DNA of 64,000 bases from Chondrosia reniformis (lineage: Eukaryota > Porifera > Demospongiae > Chondrillida > Chondrillidae): contig OX359198.1 in NCBI GenBank assembly GCA_947172415.1, positions 2,511,401 to 2,575,400 on the forward strand, written 5' to 3'. Positions 33,870 to 45,635 of the stretch are shown in pieces; the stretch's first letter is position 1; every line of letters begins with the position of its first letter. Both the position numbers and the translations under genes were made by a program. The notes under the pieces were generated by a model, which was given only the letters and a program-made list of their open reading frames with translations, had not been told where the DNA came from and ran no database searches.

Positions 33870-35780
33870 GATAATAATATGTAATTGTGTGCCCAGCTCA
33901 GCATCACTGTCATCATTTGCCACATCAATGGCCACAGCTGTGTTTCGAGTTGAGTGGTGGGACCTGTGCTGATTGATCTTCTCAGTACATTTTCGTTTAG
34001 CCATAGGTCGAATGTACCATTTGCATCCCAGTCCAAGAGAGGGGGTCCTTCCACATTGATTCAAAGCAGCCGATCATGGGTGTCTTCCCCAAGGCAGTTT
34101 GCCTATCATTCTTAAGCAGCTCGAACTGTGAAAACATTCTTTCAAACCGGCCATTGGCCATTGGAAGGCAGAACAATAGCTCAATGATGGCTAACACATT
34201 AGTCCACCCTGTGGCATCTCCAGCATTGAAGAGTTTCCACCAACTAACCTTGTAGTCCTCCATCACAAGGTCTAAGTACTGCTTCCCATATCCACCATAT
34301 CATTCCAGGAACTCTTTCTGCACTAGAGTGAGATCAACAGAGGCACCCTCCAAGGGGACCTGAAAACTTTGACAGACAGCATCCAAAGCTGCATACCCAA
34401 AAGAGGCAGATTCAATTCATTCTCAGCCATTAGTGGCTAGAAGAGTCATTGCGTGCATGGGTGAGCAGCTCAGTGTCTTGGGATCTCATGCGCTCACGAA
34501 GGCATTTCTATACAGCATCAATCCACCCAGTAAGGTGCGTCAGAGCTCTGTCACACGCTTTTAATTAAATGCCTTGATACATGGCCAACTCACTTCCTTC
34601 TTCTTGAACTCATGCAAGAACCTTTTTCATGAAGGGCATTTCTTCCAATGCCACAATTTTGAGCTTGTCAAGGGCCTTCTTGGTCTTAAGAACAGCCTCA
34701 ATTGCTTGCACTACACATAGCTCATCTTCCTGAAGTACCCTGCCCAGGGTGGCCTGTGACTTGAGTAAGTCATGAAAGAAGGCACAGCCAAGCAGGACCT
34801 TGAAGCTTTGCCACCTCTTAACATACGCCTTCAGCTTCTCTCTGTCTGCTGGCCTAACACTGGAATCCTCTGTCATGGTGTGTGCCACAAATCATGTTCC
34901 ACATGAACGTAGGGGTGTCTTCCTCCTGTGCTGGGCATCACTTTAGGCTCTAAGCATGTCTTTAGCTCAATGACGATGCTTTCTAACTCTCAACACTTCT
35001 TGGGTGACTTTTAATATATGTAGTAAAGTCACAAAAGAAGCTCATCAACTAAAGTAAAAAAGGTGGATTTTAGGGCATCTTTCACTGAAAGTTCAAGGTG
35101 ATGAGCAAGACACCAAAGACCCATGACATTTCATATGTAAGAAGGCCCCTCAAACCTCCCTGTAATATTGGCATTTGTTCGGTTGCAACCAAAGCCAATC
35201 ATTTCACCGCTCTCTTAAAGGAAAAATAGTCCTTGAGCTGTTGCACTATTGAGGTGACTGACAGTGAAAAACCTGTTCCTTACACATACCTTCCCATCAC
35301 TGGAGGAAGTATCAAAGTGAAGAACAAGGAACATTTCTACCTCCTCATTACCAGTATCAGTACTCACATCAGCTTGGAGACTAAAAAATTTCGACTACTG
35401 TAGGGCTTTCAGTAGAATGTCCTACTACTCCTGTACAATAAAAGTGGCACAGGCCTTGTCATTCTGGTAATCCAACCCCAAATCAGCACCGTGTCACTCT
35501 TCTAACTGACAGATGGGCATCATCTTTACATCTATCAAGTACGCCATTTCAAACTTTAGCTTAATCTTCGTGGTAGAGACAGCACCCATAGATGACTGAG
35601 CCAGCGCCTTTGCGATTGGTGCATAATTACAAGGCCTGCTCGACTGCGCCTTCTTAAAAAGAACCATAGCGTGCTTGTGTATGTCGTTCTCTGCATGATC
35701 CTTAAAGGTAGATGTGTGGACGTTAGAAGTACCTTTGATGAATGCAGGTCTGTAGTTCCTCATAGGCTGGAGTTTTTTTT
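33870..35780 (-). pseudogene. Dead hAT transposase (ZNF862/C17orf113-like)
   Basis: Several minus-strand frames in collinear order: 35494-35763 with HKHAMVLFKKAQSSR and KLKFEMAYLIDVKMMP (N-terminal region seen in ZNF862-like hAT proteins); 34610-34888, a helical middle; 33997-34266 with WTNVLAIIELLFCLPMANGR and ERMFSQFELLKNDRQTALG, the hAT C-terminal dimerisation signature. Multiple stops and frameshifts separate them, so no protein is made. It lies in the gene R intron between 32441 and 38934, in the same orientation as the gene. Termini were not found. Confidence 0.75.
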
Positions 35781-35989
35781 ATCGAAACTGAGAATAGACA
35801 GCACACTTGAGTGTGGCTACATGGTATGGGTACGGGTATGGGTATCAGTGAAAGCAAGTACAAACACACAAAGAAAAGTCAAATAAATTAAGTTATAAGT
35901 TTTAAAATTGTCATAAAATTAGTTAAAAAAGATACATTTGATTGCTTATAGAGGTATTATACAGAATAGACATTAGACCATACACCAGA

Positions 35990-38390
35990 GGTAAATGAAG
36001 ATAGGGATTTGATTTGCTTCACCTCTTCAGGTAGGGAGTTCCATAGCTCCTTGAAATACAAAAGCCTTTTTACCAAAGTTTGTTGATGGTTGAGGTAGGT
36101 GAAAGTTGCCACTTGCTGAGGCAAGACTGTCATGATGGTGCACTACTGAGGAAGGAGTCAGAAGTGGTGCTAGGTAGCAGGAGGATTTCTTCGCAATGAA
36201 TGAAGAAGCATACATTTGTTTTTTTGTAAATTAAGTTGAAGTCTATTCTTAGACATCTACTGGCTACAGTTCCTCAAGTTGATGATAGTGTCTGATTAAT
36301 ATTGGTGAAAGATGAGCCCACCACATAGATTGTAGTATCATCAGCAAATAGGACTGTGGTACAATCTGAACAACATGCTGCTGGTAGGTCGTTGATGAAT
36401 ATAGAAAATAGGTTAGGGCCCAAAACAGAACCTTGTGGGACACCAGCCCTGATTGGCAGTTATACAGACTTCACTCCATCAGTTACAGTAGACTGTAGGC
36501 GTTCAGAACGACAGGACCAAAACCACTGGAGTGAGGATGGTGGGGCTACATATGATGACAGTTTGGAGAGAAGTAGACTACATGGTCTACAGTGTTAAAT
36601 GACTTAGATACATCCAAGAAGAGGACACCAACATAAAGACCAGTGTCAAGTGCCTATACCAATCATTTGTAGTCCTTAGTAGGCTAGTAGCAGTGGAGTG
36701 CCTCTGTTTAAAGTCTGATTGAAGGGGGTGTCTTGGGGGTAAGGGGGTAACTTGTTCTCCTTGAGATGGGTAGTAAGTTGGGAACGGACCACCTCTTCAA
36801 TCAATTTGCTGCTGATTGGTAGAAGAGAGATTGGCCGATAGTTTGTGAGCAGTTCTTTATTTCCACCCTTGACAAGGATTTTTAACCAGGCCTGTTTCTA
36901 GTTGGAAGGGAAGTATAAAGTAGAAAAGGATGAATTGATGCTGTTGGCCAGAGGTGGAGCAATAACAAATTTGCATATTTTAGGATAGAAGATAGGATAG
37001 TATTAGACCCAGCATTTTATTAGTTTTGGAGATGGTTAATCAGATTTAGACAGTCTTTAGTGGAGCCTGGTTGCAGTTCAAACTTTCTGAAAACATTAAC
37101 AGGGGGTAACAAAGTAGTAGAGCAACTAGCAGATGACACAGCATTAAAGGGATGATTGAAATTGTTAGCCAGTGTAAATGGATCACAACTAAATGAATTC
37201 CAGGTTGCTGAGGAGGGTGGCTGGACTGACTTTAGACAAGTCCAGAGTGCAGATGGTGAGGTATGCTTGCGAATCATCTACTCAAAATGGGATATTTTAC
37301 TGTCACACAGAAGACAGGTGACTCTATTTCTCTGTTGTTTGTAGGCAGACCAGTCAGAGGGCAATAAAGTGTTCTTGAAGTGCCTGAGGAGCCTATTCCT
37401 TAGGTCAATAGATTTATGGATAGGTGGTGTAATCCAGGGTAATTTATTCTTTCGTACATGGATAGTTTTCCAGGGAGCCTGTTCATCCAACCAGTCTATA
37501 AAGAATGATTGAAAGGTATCCGACTTGTCATCACGTGAGTCAAAGATGTCAAGAAGTGACCATGGACATTTGTCCAGATCGTGACAAAAATCTGATTCTT
37601 CGAGCTAAAATTTCTTTTGCAAGTTAGAGCTGGCTTAGTTTTTAAATGTTTCCACAATAGGTGGAGGAAGATCATTATGTCATCAGCAATATGAAAGATC
37701 AGATACACCTGCACATTCAACTAGCCCTTGATCAGATATAAGGAAGATATCAAGTAGTGAACTACTTGTACTAGTGATGCGTGTTGGCAAGTTGATAGGT
37801 TGGTACAGACTATGGGGGAGTTGATGAAGTTGAGAAATTTATCCTTGACGGGATGGTTACCATTGAATAGATTGAGGTTTAAATCACCACAGACAACTAT
37901 ACATTCTTCTTATGAGAGAGGGCAGTCTCAACCTCAGAGAAGAAGTGATCAACAGAGATGGGTATACTACTAGGACGATAGCAACAACCTAAGAGAAGGG
38001 TGGAAGGGAAGGTCTTGTAGGAAACCACTAACCAGATGGATTCAGTAGAGGTGTTAGGCCTATTGGAGGTGGAGAAGGGTTTTAGTACAAAGATAATCAC
38101 GTCCGAAGATAGCAACGCCACCACCGTGACGATTACAGTCTTTCCTGTGGACAGAATATCCCTCAATCAGAACTTCATTGTCCAAGATTGTGTAGTCAAG
38201 CTACGTCTCAGATAAGGCAATGATGTCTGGTTCTGATTGAAGAACAAAGTGTCTAAGTTCATCAATGTGTTGGAGCAGACTACGTATATTAAAATGAACT
38301 ATCTGAAATTTGCTGTAACTAATATGATCTCTAGAGGCAACACGTCCACCCATAGTAGGGATAGATTGAGTAGCAACATAGGAAGAGCGC
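35990..38390 (-). pseudogene. Dead non-LTR retrotransposon (CR1/L2-like LINE)
   Basis: Minus-strand remnants in order: endonuclease start FQIVHFNIRSLLQHIDELRH ... PDIIALSET (38200-38440); RKDCNRHGGGVAIF near 38110; LLGCCYRPSSIP (37897-38166); then reverse-transcriptase motifs [11 protein letters not shown] near 36420-36455 and FADDT near 36330. Stops and frameshifts are throughout. The 5' end meets array-intron sequence near 38390. The 3' end is not sharply defined and the tract 35790-35990 is unassigned. Confidence 0.78.
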
Positions 38391-38933
38391 TTTATAAGAC
38401 AATAGGTTGGACTAAGTATACTTATGGTACCCAGAGTCAACTAATAGTGTTTAAAGTGGTAAGCCATAGTTTGGCTATTACCTTATCTGATTATGCATCC
38501 TAAATTGGGGATCAGAGTGGTACATGTATGTAGAAAAGGATTCTGAAGAAGGATCCAATTACAGGTTTTCCTTGACATACTATCTAACTGTTTCTGAAAC
38601 TTGAATGCAATCAAAATGTGCAATTTAAATGTTATGCACTTTATCCATGTTGTTTAAATAAAATTCATAGAATCAAAACAAATCAAGAAGTTTTTGTAGT
38701 AATATACGTAAGTACTTAGGTATGCAACATCTTCATAAGATACATCATACATACGTATCATATATACATATGATCCTAAAGTAAATAGAAAGCATCCTTT
38801 AGAATAGCTCTGTTACTAGAACTTCTGAATAACCATACAGTTCAGTTGTAACATTACTATATATCTATACTTTATCACTGTAACTAGTCCATAGCTTACA
38901 CTAACTATAGCATACAATCACACATAAACTGAC

Positions 38934-39137
38934 CTTCGTAAAAACTGCTACATCTAATGGTGTCCTCCCTGATGAATCCTCCTTATCTACATCAGCACCA
39001 ACTTTAAGGAGATACTCTCCAATACTGACTTGACCATGTTCAGCAGCAACATGAAGTGGAGTAGTAGCAGTGTAATTACATTGGACTGCAGTCTTCAATG
39101 TTCTGTTAACATTTTTACTGTTGACTAGCGTTTTTAC
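38934..39137 (-). CDS. Gene R, last A exon of the array
   Basis: A 68-codon phase-0 exon of the alpha-following type: VKTLVNSKNVNRTL, linker KTAVQCNYTAT, core TPLHVAAEHGQVSIGEYLLK, ending VAVFTK. G replaces V in SIVEYLL, and FTK replaces SKK, as in its duplicate at 49533. It splices to 32310-32441 across an intron carrying the LINE, hAT and foldback insertions. Confidence 0.85.
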
Positions 39138-39291
39138 CTACAAAGTTAAGTGACAATGAAGAACATGTCAAAATGTTTCAATAAACATGTGTCAGTTAAC
39201 TGCTACATTATAAACATGACTAAAGCAATGCACTAAGTACATGATGGCATAATTATAATACAGTGCAACACTTATGGACACCCACACTGAC

Positions 39292-39369
39292 CTGTTCAAT
39301 GTTGCCTTCTTTGATTTGAAACACAGTCTCTTGATCACGTTTGCAAAGGAATTTGAGAAGTGGAGCATT
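39292..39369 (-). CDS. Gene R, B exon, alpha class
   Basis: A 26-codon phase-0 exon, NAPLLKFLCKRDQETV...GNIEQ (F for L against the gene L copy). It joins A exon 40183-40437 to 38934-39137. Confidence 0.86.
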
Positions 39370-39724
39370 CTGTTTAGAAAATAAACTATAAAACTTTAAT
39401 GAACAATATTGTGCAATCAGTAGAGAGATTGAGAAAAGGTTCTACTTTCCTAGTTACTATACAAGGCTCTACACTTTTGATAACTACTGAGATTAGCATT
39501 TTAATTCAAGCTTATCATGTCAACATTTAAGAAATATAGAAACAACAAAACTTAACTTTCCTTTTTAATTCATGACTCTAGATTTACCACTCCCACTCAT
39601 ATCTACTGAGGAGTGTTATAAGACAACAGGTTGGACTAAGTACACTTAAGGTACTCAGGTCAACTAATAGCATTTAAAATGGTCAGCTATACCTTGGCTA
39701 TTGCCTTATTGGATGATGAGGTAT

Positions 39725-39970
39725 AATATATTTATATATATATAATATATAATATATATATATATACATCGCTACGGCTTAATAGCCCAAATTTTCGGAT
39801 TCGGCAGCCATGTTTACTCGGAGATAGGTCGTATAGCTTCGGGGACCCTTAAATCGGGTTTGACGACTCTTTTTACCCCCAGGACGGTCTTCGTTATGGC
39901 TGTATAGTCCAAATTTTCGGATTCAGCGGCCATTTACTCGGAGATAGGTCGTATAGCTTATAGCTTGAGA
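39725..39970. repeat. TA-dinucleotide tract and two diverged copies of a 70-bp motif
   Basis: A TATATA-rich tract (39728-39766) is followed by CCAAATTTTCGGATTCGGCR and GAGATAGGTCGTATAGCTT, each occurring twice (39788-39840 and 39909-39960). The block repeats in the duplicate at 50325-50575. It is absent from paralogous introns near 11020 and 18540, so it is an insertion of unknown type. Confidence 0.7.
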
Positions 39971-40182
39971 TATAATTAAAAGCTTTTGTTCTCCCATTTA
40001 ACGGGATCAGAGTGGTAGAAAGGGATTCTCCAAGTACAGGTTTTCCTTAATATACTATCTACATAGTAATTATACTTAGTTGCGTTCCTGAGAGGTGAGC
40101 CATATAAACTCAAAATGGAAAAAATATGTTTTCAATGTTTCTGTGGCTCTACATTACACTACTACATACAGTATGTACTGAC

Positions 40183-40307
40183 CTCCTTAGAAACTGCTAC
40201 ATCTAATGGTGTCCTCCCTGATGAATCCTTCTTATCTACATCAGCACCAACTTTAAGGAGATACTCTACAATTCTGACATGATCATGCTCAACAGCAACA
40301 TGAAGTG

Positions 40308-40349
<42 letters not shown>

Positions 40350-40437
40350 AGAAACCATATCTGTCTCTAAAGCTATCATATCTATCTTGAGTCATCAATT
40401 CTCTGTTGACATTCTCACTGTTTATCAGCTTAGTAAC
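40183..40437 (-). CDS. Gene R, A exon with expanded poly-Thr linker
   Basis: An 85-codon phase-0 exon, the longest A exon seen: VTKLINSENVNREL, a longer linker MTQDRYDSFRDRYGFS, a poly-Thr run encoded by an (ACT)n microsatellite, then core TPLHVAVEHDHVRIVEYLLK and KKDSSGR. The donor side reads SKE|GTCAG. The RDRYGFS duplication is shared with 48034 and 50784. The Thr run is two codons longer than in the duplicate exon at 50784, although the surroundings are almost identical. Confidence 0.87.
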
Positions 40438-40735
40438 CTAAACAGATTTAAACAAATCATTGTCAACTATCATTTAAAAGTATAATTTAATGGTTTAATT
40501 TACAACTACGTACATGGTGTTTCAAACAATATAACATTAATCTGGAATATTCACTGTATAAACAACTATTGTATATTATTAAACTTGGAATTTGAACAAC
40601 TTAATTAAACTATTTTTATATTCATGCAATCGAATGTTGCTATGCCAACAAAAGAGGTCAGAAGATACACAAGAAAATGGTATACGAGAAGATATCCCAA
40701 AAACAGTCAAAGAATTATATCAATAAATCTGTTAT

Positions 40736-40803
40736 CAACTCATCTAATCATCAGTGGCAATAGGGCAAGGTCTGACCAGCCAGCAACTCATCTAATCATC
40801 AAT
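40736..40803. repeat. 48-bp minisatellite, about 1.4 units
   Basis: A residual array in the intron after beta B exon 44054-44143. It is identical in structure to 51331-51398, its D2 partner. Confidence 0.85.
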
Positions 40804-41242
40804 TCATAACTAAGCAAACAACAACATAACAAAGAAAATAGGGTCTGACCACCAAGAGTACTGTTATAATCAAAACTAAGCATATGATAAAGAAGTCGAG
40901 GTCACCACAGAAAGACATTGATTCAAGCCTATAAAGCACACATCAAAAAGTATCCCCTTGCTTCTGTAACTGATTCCTATCCTCACAATCCATTCCTGTC
41001 CTATCATCTATTATACAATTCTTAAGGAAGCTTTCAGTTTCACAGAGAGTATTAACATCAGAAGTGTGTAATGTTTCTGTGTTAGTTAAATTAGTGATGC
41101 CAGAAACCAAATCCAAAGGAAGCGATCATTCGGTGCCTTATACCAGGTGGAAATCTAGTTGTGAACAACCATGAGTCAATGTAGTCATGCAACTAACATC
41201 TTTTCAAAGGGAACAAGTTATTGAAAGACACAATTACACAAG

Positions 41243-41768
41243 CAGGGTTTCTTTCAGCTTTTTGCCCAAGGGGGGATGGTATGGGATGGATTATTGGTGG
41301 GGGGGGGGGGGCAAGTACGTATCCATGTGCAAAGCATGCAGCAAACTAGGGGGTCTGGGGGCATACTCCCCAAGGAAATTTCGATCTTTTATTAGATGCA
41401 ATTTGAGATGAAAATGGTTAAAACCTCTTATAAAATATTGGTCAGGGTAATCAAATAAGGGAATATTGTTTTGAGTGAAAACGGTCTGAGAAAACCTTAG
41501 TTCCACTGATGAAAATTGCAATCGAATCACCACAAAAACTATCTGACAATGATTTAGAAACAATATTAGGCATATGGACTAGAAACCTAGCTGTATAGAA
41601 TATTGTGCATTTCATGTTATCACTTATTGTGTCATTAAAGTTTTATAAAGGCCTGAATTTACATGTACGTAAAATAGAATTCTCAGAATATCCAAGGGGG
41701 GTGGGGGGGAAGCCAAAGTCAAGGGGAGGTCAAATGCCCTCTCCCGCCCCGCCCTGAAAGAAACCCTG
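41243..41768. mobile_element. MITE with CAGGGTTTCTTTCAG termini, copy 2
   Basis: The same termini, the same ACAAG flanks and the same intron position as 14433-14967, with a shorter G run. Spread by block duplication. Open frames 41187-41411 and 41291-41563 are within or across it. Confidence 0.85.
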
Positions 41769-42067
41769 ACAAGACTTAGTCAGTTGATTAATAGGGATAG
41801 CTACAAAAATTAGGGAACTTTAAGAATCTTAAAGCTTCATCATTCAACTATGGATTTTACACCACCCACTCAAATTGACTCTAAAGTGTAATTAAACGTG
41901 CTTATTAAAACACATATAAATGCATTATAGGTGTGTAGAGAGATGATATATCATTATGAACCTAAGAATAAACTTGAGGTGCAATAAACAAATGAATTTC
42001 ATTGAAATTAGCACCTCAATGTTCTACTCGTGAGAGTAACTAAACACTCTAGTGTAAACCCGCGCTA

Positions 42068-43890
42068 GTGGAACATGTCCACACTTCCGGGAATTTCAAT
42101 AAAAGTCGCTAACTAACACTCTTTTTTAGTTTATTCTATTTGACGGTAGAAACATCTTATCATTAAACAAATTATATAGAATTGAAGCGCTATTCTTTCT
42201 TAATATTTTGGCTACAAGAGCGTCACAATTACAGGCTTAAAGGAGAAGGTAAGCGGCCGTAAGTGAGAGGTGCGAAATCGCCAAAATGTTTTATTAGACA
42301 GTGGAAAATACGAATATAGAATAAATGGTGACACCAATCTATGAAGGACAATGATATCTAACGATTGTATGTATACTCCTTTTAAATTCCCTTTAGTTCA
42401 TGAATTATAATCGAAAACGTATTTTCGTAGCTTTATCGGGTACCTCTAGTACTTTATATCTCAGTTAAACAAGGGAATATGCCAGGAGTATATATACAAC
42501 CTTTAGGCTGTTACTTACTGAAGAGATTGATGTCAAAAAATGGTTAGATATACAATCCTCCACTGTCTGATAATCGGTTCATTTTCCATTTGTCTCTTCT
42601 CCTTCGAGTAATGGTATTGTCACGTGATTATCAGCCAAAATTAGTAGGATAGCTTAGCCATCATACAATGACGTTTTATGACGTTGCATATGCACCCAAA
42701 TATTTGGTAACACGTTATACAGTGCAGCCCACTTAATTCGAATTTCTGGGGACAATGGAAAAAATTTGAATTATCAGGTTATTTGAATTATCAGGGATTT
42801 AAGTTGATCTCAATCTAAGCATCTATACATCTGCCTGTGATGAATCGCTATTGCGTTTTTTTTGGAATTTCTTCCATTTGGACATGCTTTCTTTTAGTTC
42901 ACCTTTCTTTTTCAGAATGCCACAGAGGGTATTGGTTGGGATTCCAAATTCAGTGGCAATTTCTTTCTTTTTCTTCCCTGCTGGTACTTTCTCTACAGCA
43001 TCAATAATTTCTAATTTTCTTTTGATACTAAGTGACCTGTATTTAGAGTGCTGCATTTTTACTCAACCTCAACAAAGGTATAGCCGTATACGTATTATGA
43101 CACCTGTTACGCACGCTGTGCTAATTTGCTAAAAAGCCACACACACTGTGTCTTAACTTGTGTCAGCTGATTCGATTTAAGCGAGTTTTTTCCGTACAAA
43201 ATAATGTATTAGCTGCATACAGGGAAATAGAAAAACGTTCGAATTAAACGGTAATTCGAATTAAGCGAATTCGAATTAAGTGGGCAGCACTGCACAACTA
43301 TTAGAAGTAAGGCTTCTCGGTAGCGATACAGTTTCCTTGATCAAAGTTTTTGTTGTCGTAGGAGGTAAGTGGAAACAGTAAGCATATTGCATGTCTACTA
43401 ATATCTATGTAATTATCAATGGTGAAAATGTATGAGCAGTTAACGAAGCATAATCAAAAGAAGAATAGAACATTTTGGTCATGTAGGCCTTAATTCCTCA
43501 GTTAATAATAAATGCTGAGGAATTAAGGCCTACGTGACCAAAACGTTCTATTCGTCTTTTGAATATTAACGTAGTATAATGATGAATTAAGGCCTACGTG
43601 ACTAAAACGTTCTATTCTTCTTTTTTAATATTAACGTAGTATAATCAAAAGAAAAATATAATGTTTCGGTCACGTAGGCCTTTATTGGTCTTCCTCCATT
43701 GTTGGCCTTCCTATGCTATACTATAATTTAACATCTATAACGACTAGTGATGAATCGTGACGTTTCAGTGCTGGGTGCTCTGCTACACACGCAGGTCACA
43801 TGCTAAAGACACTTCCGCCTGGAATGTGACACTTCTGTAGGCGCTAATAAGACGATTTACAAAAATCGAAAATTCGCGGACATGTTCCAC
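42068..43890. mobile_element. 1.8-kb insertion with GTGGAACATGTCC inverted termini
   Basis: Ends GTGGAACATGTCC and GGACATGTTCCAC are perfect inverted copies. The D2 partner at 52662 and other paralogous introns read through (GTAAACCCATGTTATAGG) with no insert. The interior has no transposase of its own but holds a nested Tigger-like element (42720-43292) and inverted repeats of AAGGCCTACGTGACCAAAACG (43440-43690). The classification is open. Confidence 0.8.
42720..43292 (-). mobile_element. Non-autonomous Tigger/pogo-like element with transposase DNA-binding exon
   Basis: The terminal 25 bp (CAGTGCAGCCCACTTAATTC and its inverted counterpart CAGTGCTGCCCACTTAATTC) match with one mismatch. The left flank is TA, the right CA. 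A 77-codon minus frame (42823-43056) reads YRSLSIKRKLEIIDAVEK, then KKKEIATEFGIPTNTLCGIL. This is the helix-turn-helix (psq/CENP-B N-terminal) domain of pogo-type transposases, without the DDE part. A deletion derivative that retains only the DNA-binding end could act as a repressor, but decay is simpler. Confidence 0.8.
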
Positions 43891-44053
43891 ATGCGTGTGT
43901 TATAGGGCTAACTACTTTTAATCCCCACAGTGGGTATAGCATACCAAACACTGTAGTACACAGTACTAGACAGATGAATACAATTAGTGTAAGGAAAAAA
44001 CCCTTGTAACACTTATGCATTAAATAAAACAGTAATTATAACACCACACTCAC

Positions 44054-44143
44054 TTGAGCAATGTGTCCTTCTCTGATAAGAAATGAGATCCCTGCACCAT
44101 TGTTTGCAGTGTGGGCACACAGTAACATGATGATATGAGGATT
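44054..44143 (-). CDS. Gene R, B exon, beta class
   Basis: A 30-codon phase-0 exon, NPHIIMLLCAHTANNGAG then ISFLIREGHIAQ. It joins A exon 44374-44583 to 40183-40437. The downstream intron carries the truncated CAGTGGGG MITE, split by the 42068-43890 insertion. Confidence 0.87.
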
Positions 44144-44373
44144 CTACAATAAAAAGGTTACGATACTTAATACTTTCATCAATATTATACTTAAAGAGCA
44201 ACACATTCAGTATGTCAATATACCCTTTATTATATCAATTGCACAGACAAGGAATTTCACCTCCCAATAATCAGAATCCAGTAAGGTGAGCCATATAAAC
44301 TCAAAATGGAAAAAACATGCTTTCCATGTTTCTGTGGCTCTACATTACACTACTATGTACAGTATGTACTGAC

Positions 44374-44583
44374 CTTCTTAGAAACTGCTACATCTAATGG
44401 TGTCCTCATTGATAAATTCTCCTTATCAACATCAGCACCAACTTTAAGGAGATGCTCTACAATTCTGACACAATCATGCTCAACAGCAACATGAAGTGGA
44501 GTAGTAGTAGTAGTAGAGTATCCATATCTATCTTGAGTCTTCAATTCTCTGTTGACATTCTCACTATTTATCAGCTTAGTAAC
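44374..44583 (-). CDS. Gene R, A exon (ankyrin)
   Basis: A 70-codon phase-0 exon: VTKLINSENVNREL, linker KTQDRYGYSTTTT, core TPLHVAVEHDCVRIVEHLLK, loop ENLSMR. A Cys replaces the usual His in EHDHV. It is preceded by beta exon 47714-47803, so here two beta blocks occur in a row (gamma is missing). Confidence 0.87.
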
Positions 44584-44845
44584 CTACATATTTGTATTTA
44601 AATATTGTTGAATGATCATTACACAAACTCACGTGAAAATGTTAAAATGCAAATATAAATATATAATTACATGTTGCTTCATGTACAGTTCAACATACAA
44701 CAATGATCCTGACCTACACGGTACACTGCATCTGAATATTTTACATACACTCATCAATGTGTTGTACGTATATAAATATGTTCTCAGAAATACATCTACT
44801 GTTCCACTGAGATTATACATACGTAATTACATGCTGCTAGCTACC

Positions 44846-45635
44846 AGCCATGTGACCAAGGTATCATCCGCAATCTAAAGGTCCATTACTGGTGTACTCT
44901 GTTGCAGAAGAGTATTATGGCCATTGACAATGGTGAAGAGTTCTCTGTCAATGTCCTGGGTGCTTTACGGATTCTCCATTCTGCATGGGACAAGGTTACT
45001 GAACAGACAATTGCAAATTGTTTTAGTCATGCAGGCTTTAAACTGCCAAACATCAATCTTGAGGAGGACATCAGAGAGAATGAACATGTAACACCTTGCT
45101 TACCTGAAGGGGTTAATTTTGATGATTATATTTCTGTGGATGAGAATGTAATTACCACAGAAGTGATGTCGAATGATGACATCATTCAGGCTATTTCTCA
45201 CACTGAACCTGAAAATGAAGAGGAAGACTCACCTCCTCCCCCTACACCGAAACAAGCTACATCTGCAATGTTAACGATCCGTCGATTCTTTGAGTCACAG
45301 CCTAATGCTGACTCTGACCTAAGAGTTATCAGTCAATTAGAAGACAAAATTGCTATCACTGTAGTCAAGGTTAAGAGACAGACTGGCATAACTGAGTTCT
45401 TTAATAAGTGATGATGAAGTGCAGTGTAATCATTATACTATTTTTGCACCTTATAGTACTTGTTTGCTATTACACTAGAATATGTACGTAATTTTGTTTA
45501 TACAGTACATTGTACTTCACAATATGTATAACTTTAGTATGGAGGTCGAAAGGTCAATTTTGCTTAACAAGTACTCTTGATAACAAGTACAAATTTCAAT
45601 GGTCCCCTGGTGTACTCGTTATTGAGGTTTGAATG
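44846..45635 (+). pseudogene. 5'-truncated Tigger transposase, C-terminal part
   Basis: It begins abruptly inside the CDQG catalytic region (AGCCATGTGACCAAGG), joined to intron sequence ...TGCTAGCTACC, and runs to the 3' terminus ATTGAGGTTTGAATG. An open frame of 169 codons (44902-45411) carries ALRILHSAWDKVTEQTIANC and FDDYISVDENV and ends RQTGITEFFNK. It matches 58441-59206 and retains a 24-bp stretch (LPEGVNFD region) lost there. The upstream truncation removed the expected gamma B exon of this unit. Confidence 0.85.

Larger units (their letters stand above)
38920..42060. repeat. Segmental duplication D2, left copy (partner 49519-52660)
   Basis: About 3.1 kb containing A exon, alpha B exon, A exon, minisatellite remnant and a MITE is nearly identical to 49519-52660. 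Only scattered base changes and length differences in the GTA, TA and G runs are visible. The left copy is interrupted at its right end by the insertion at 42068-43890. Confidence 0.9.

Noticed and set aside
36356..36598. Plus-strand frames over 36356-37344
   Set aside because: Opposite strand of the LINE reverse-transcriptase region; the minus strand carries [10 protein letters not shown] and FADDT.
44902..45411. A 169-codon open frame as a host gene
   Set aside because: It is the C-terminal part of a Tigger transposase whose 5' end is missing; the reading frame is simply undamaged so far.
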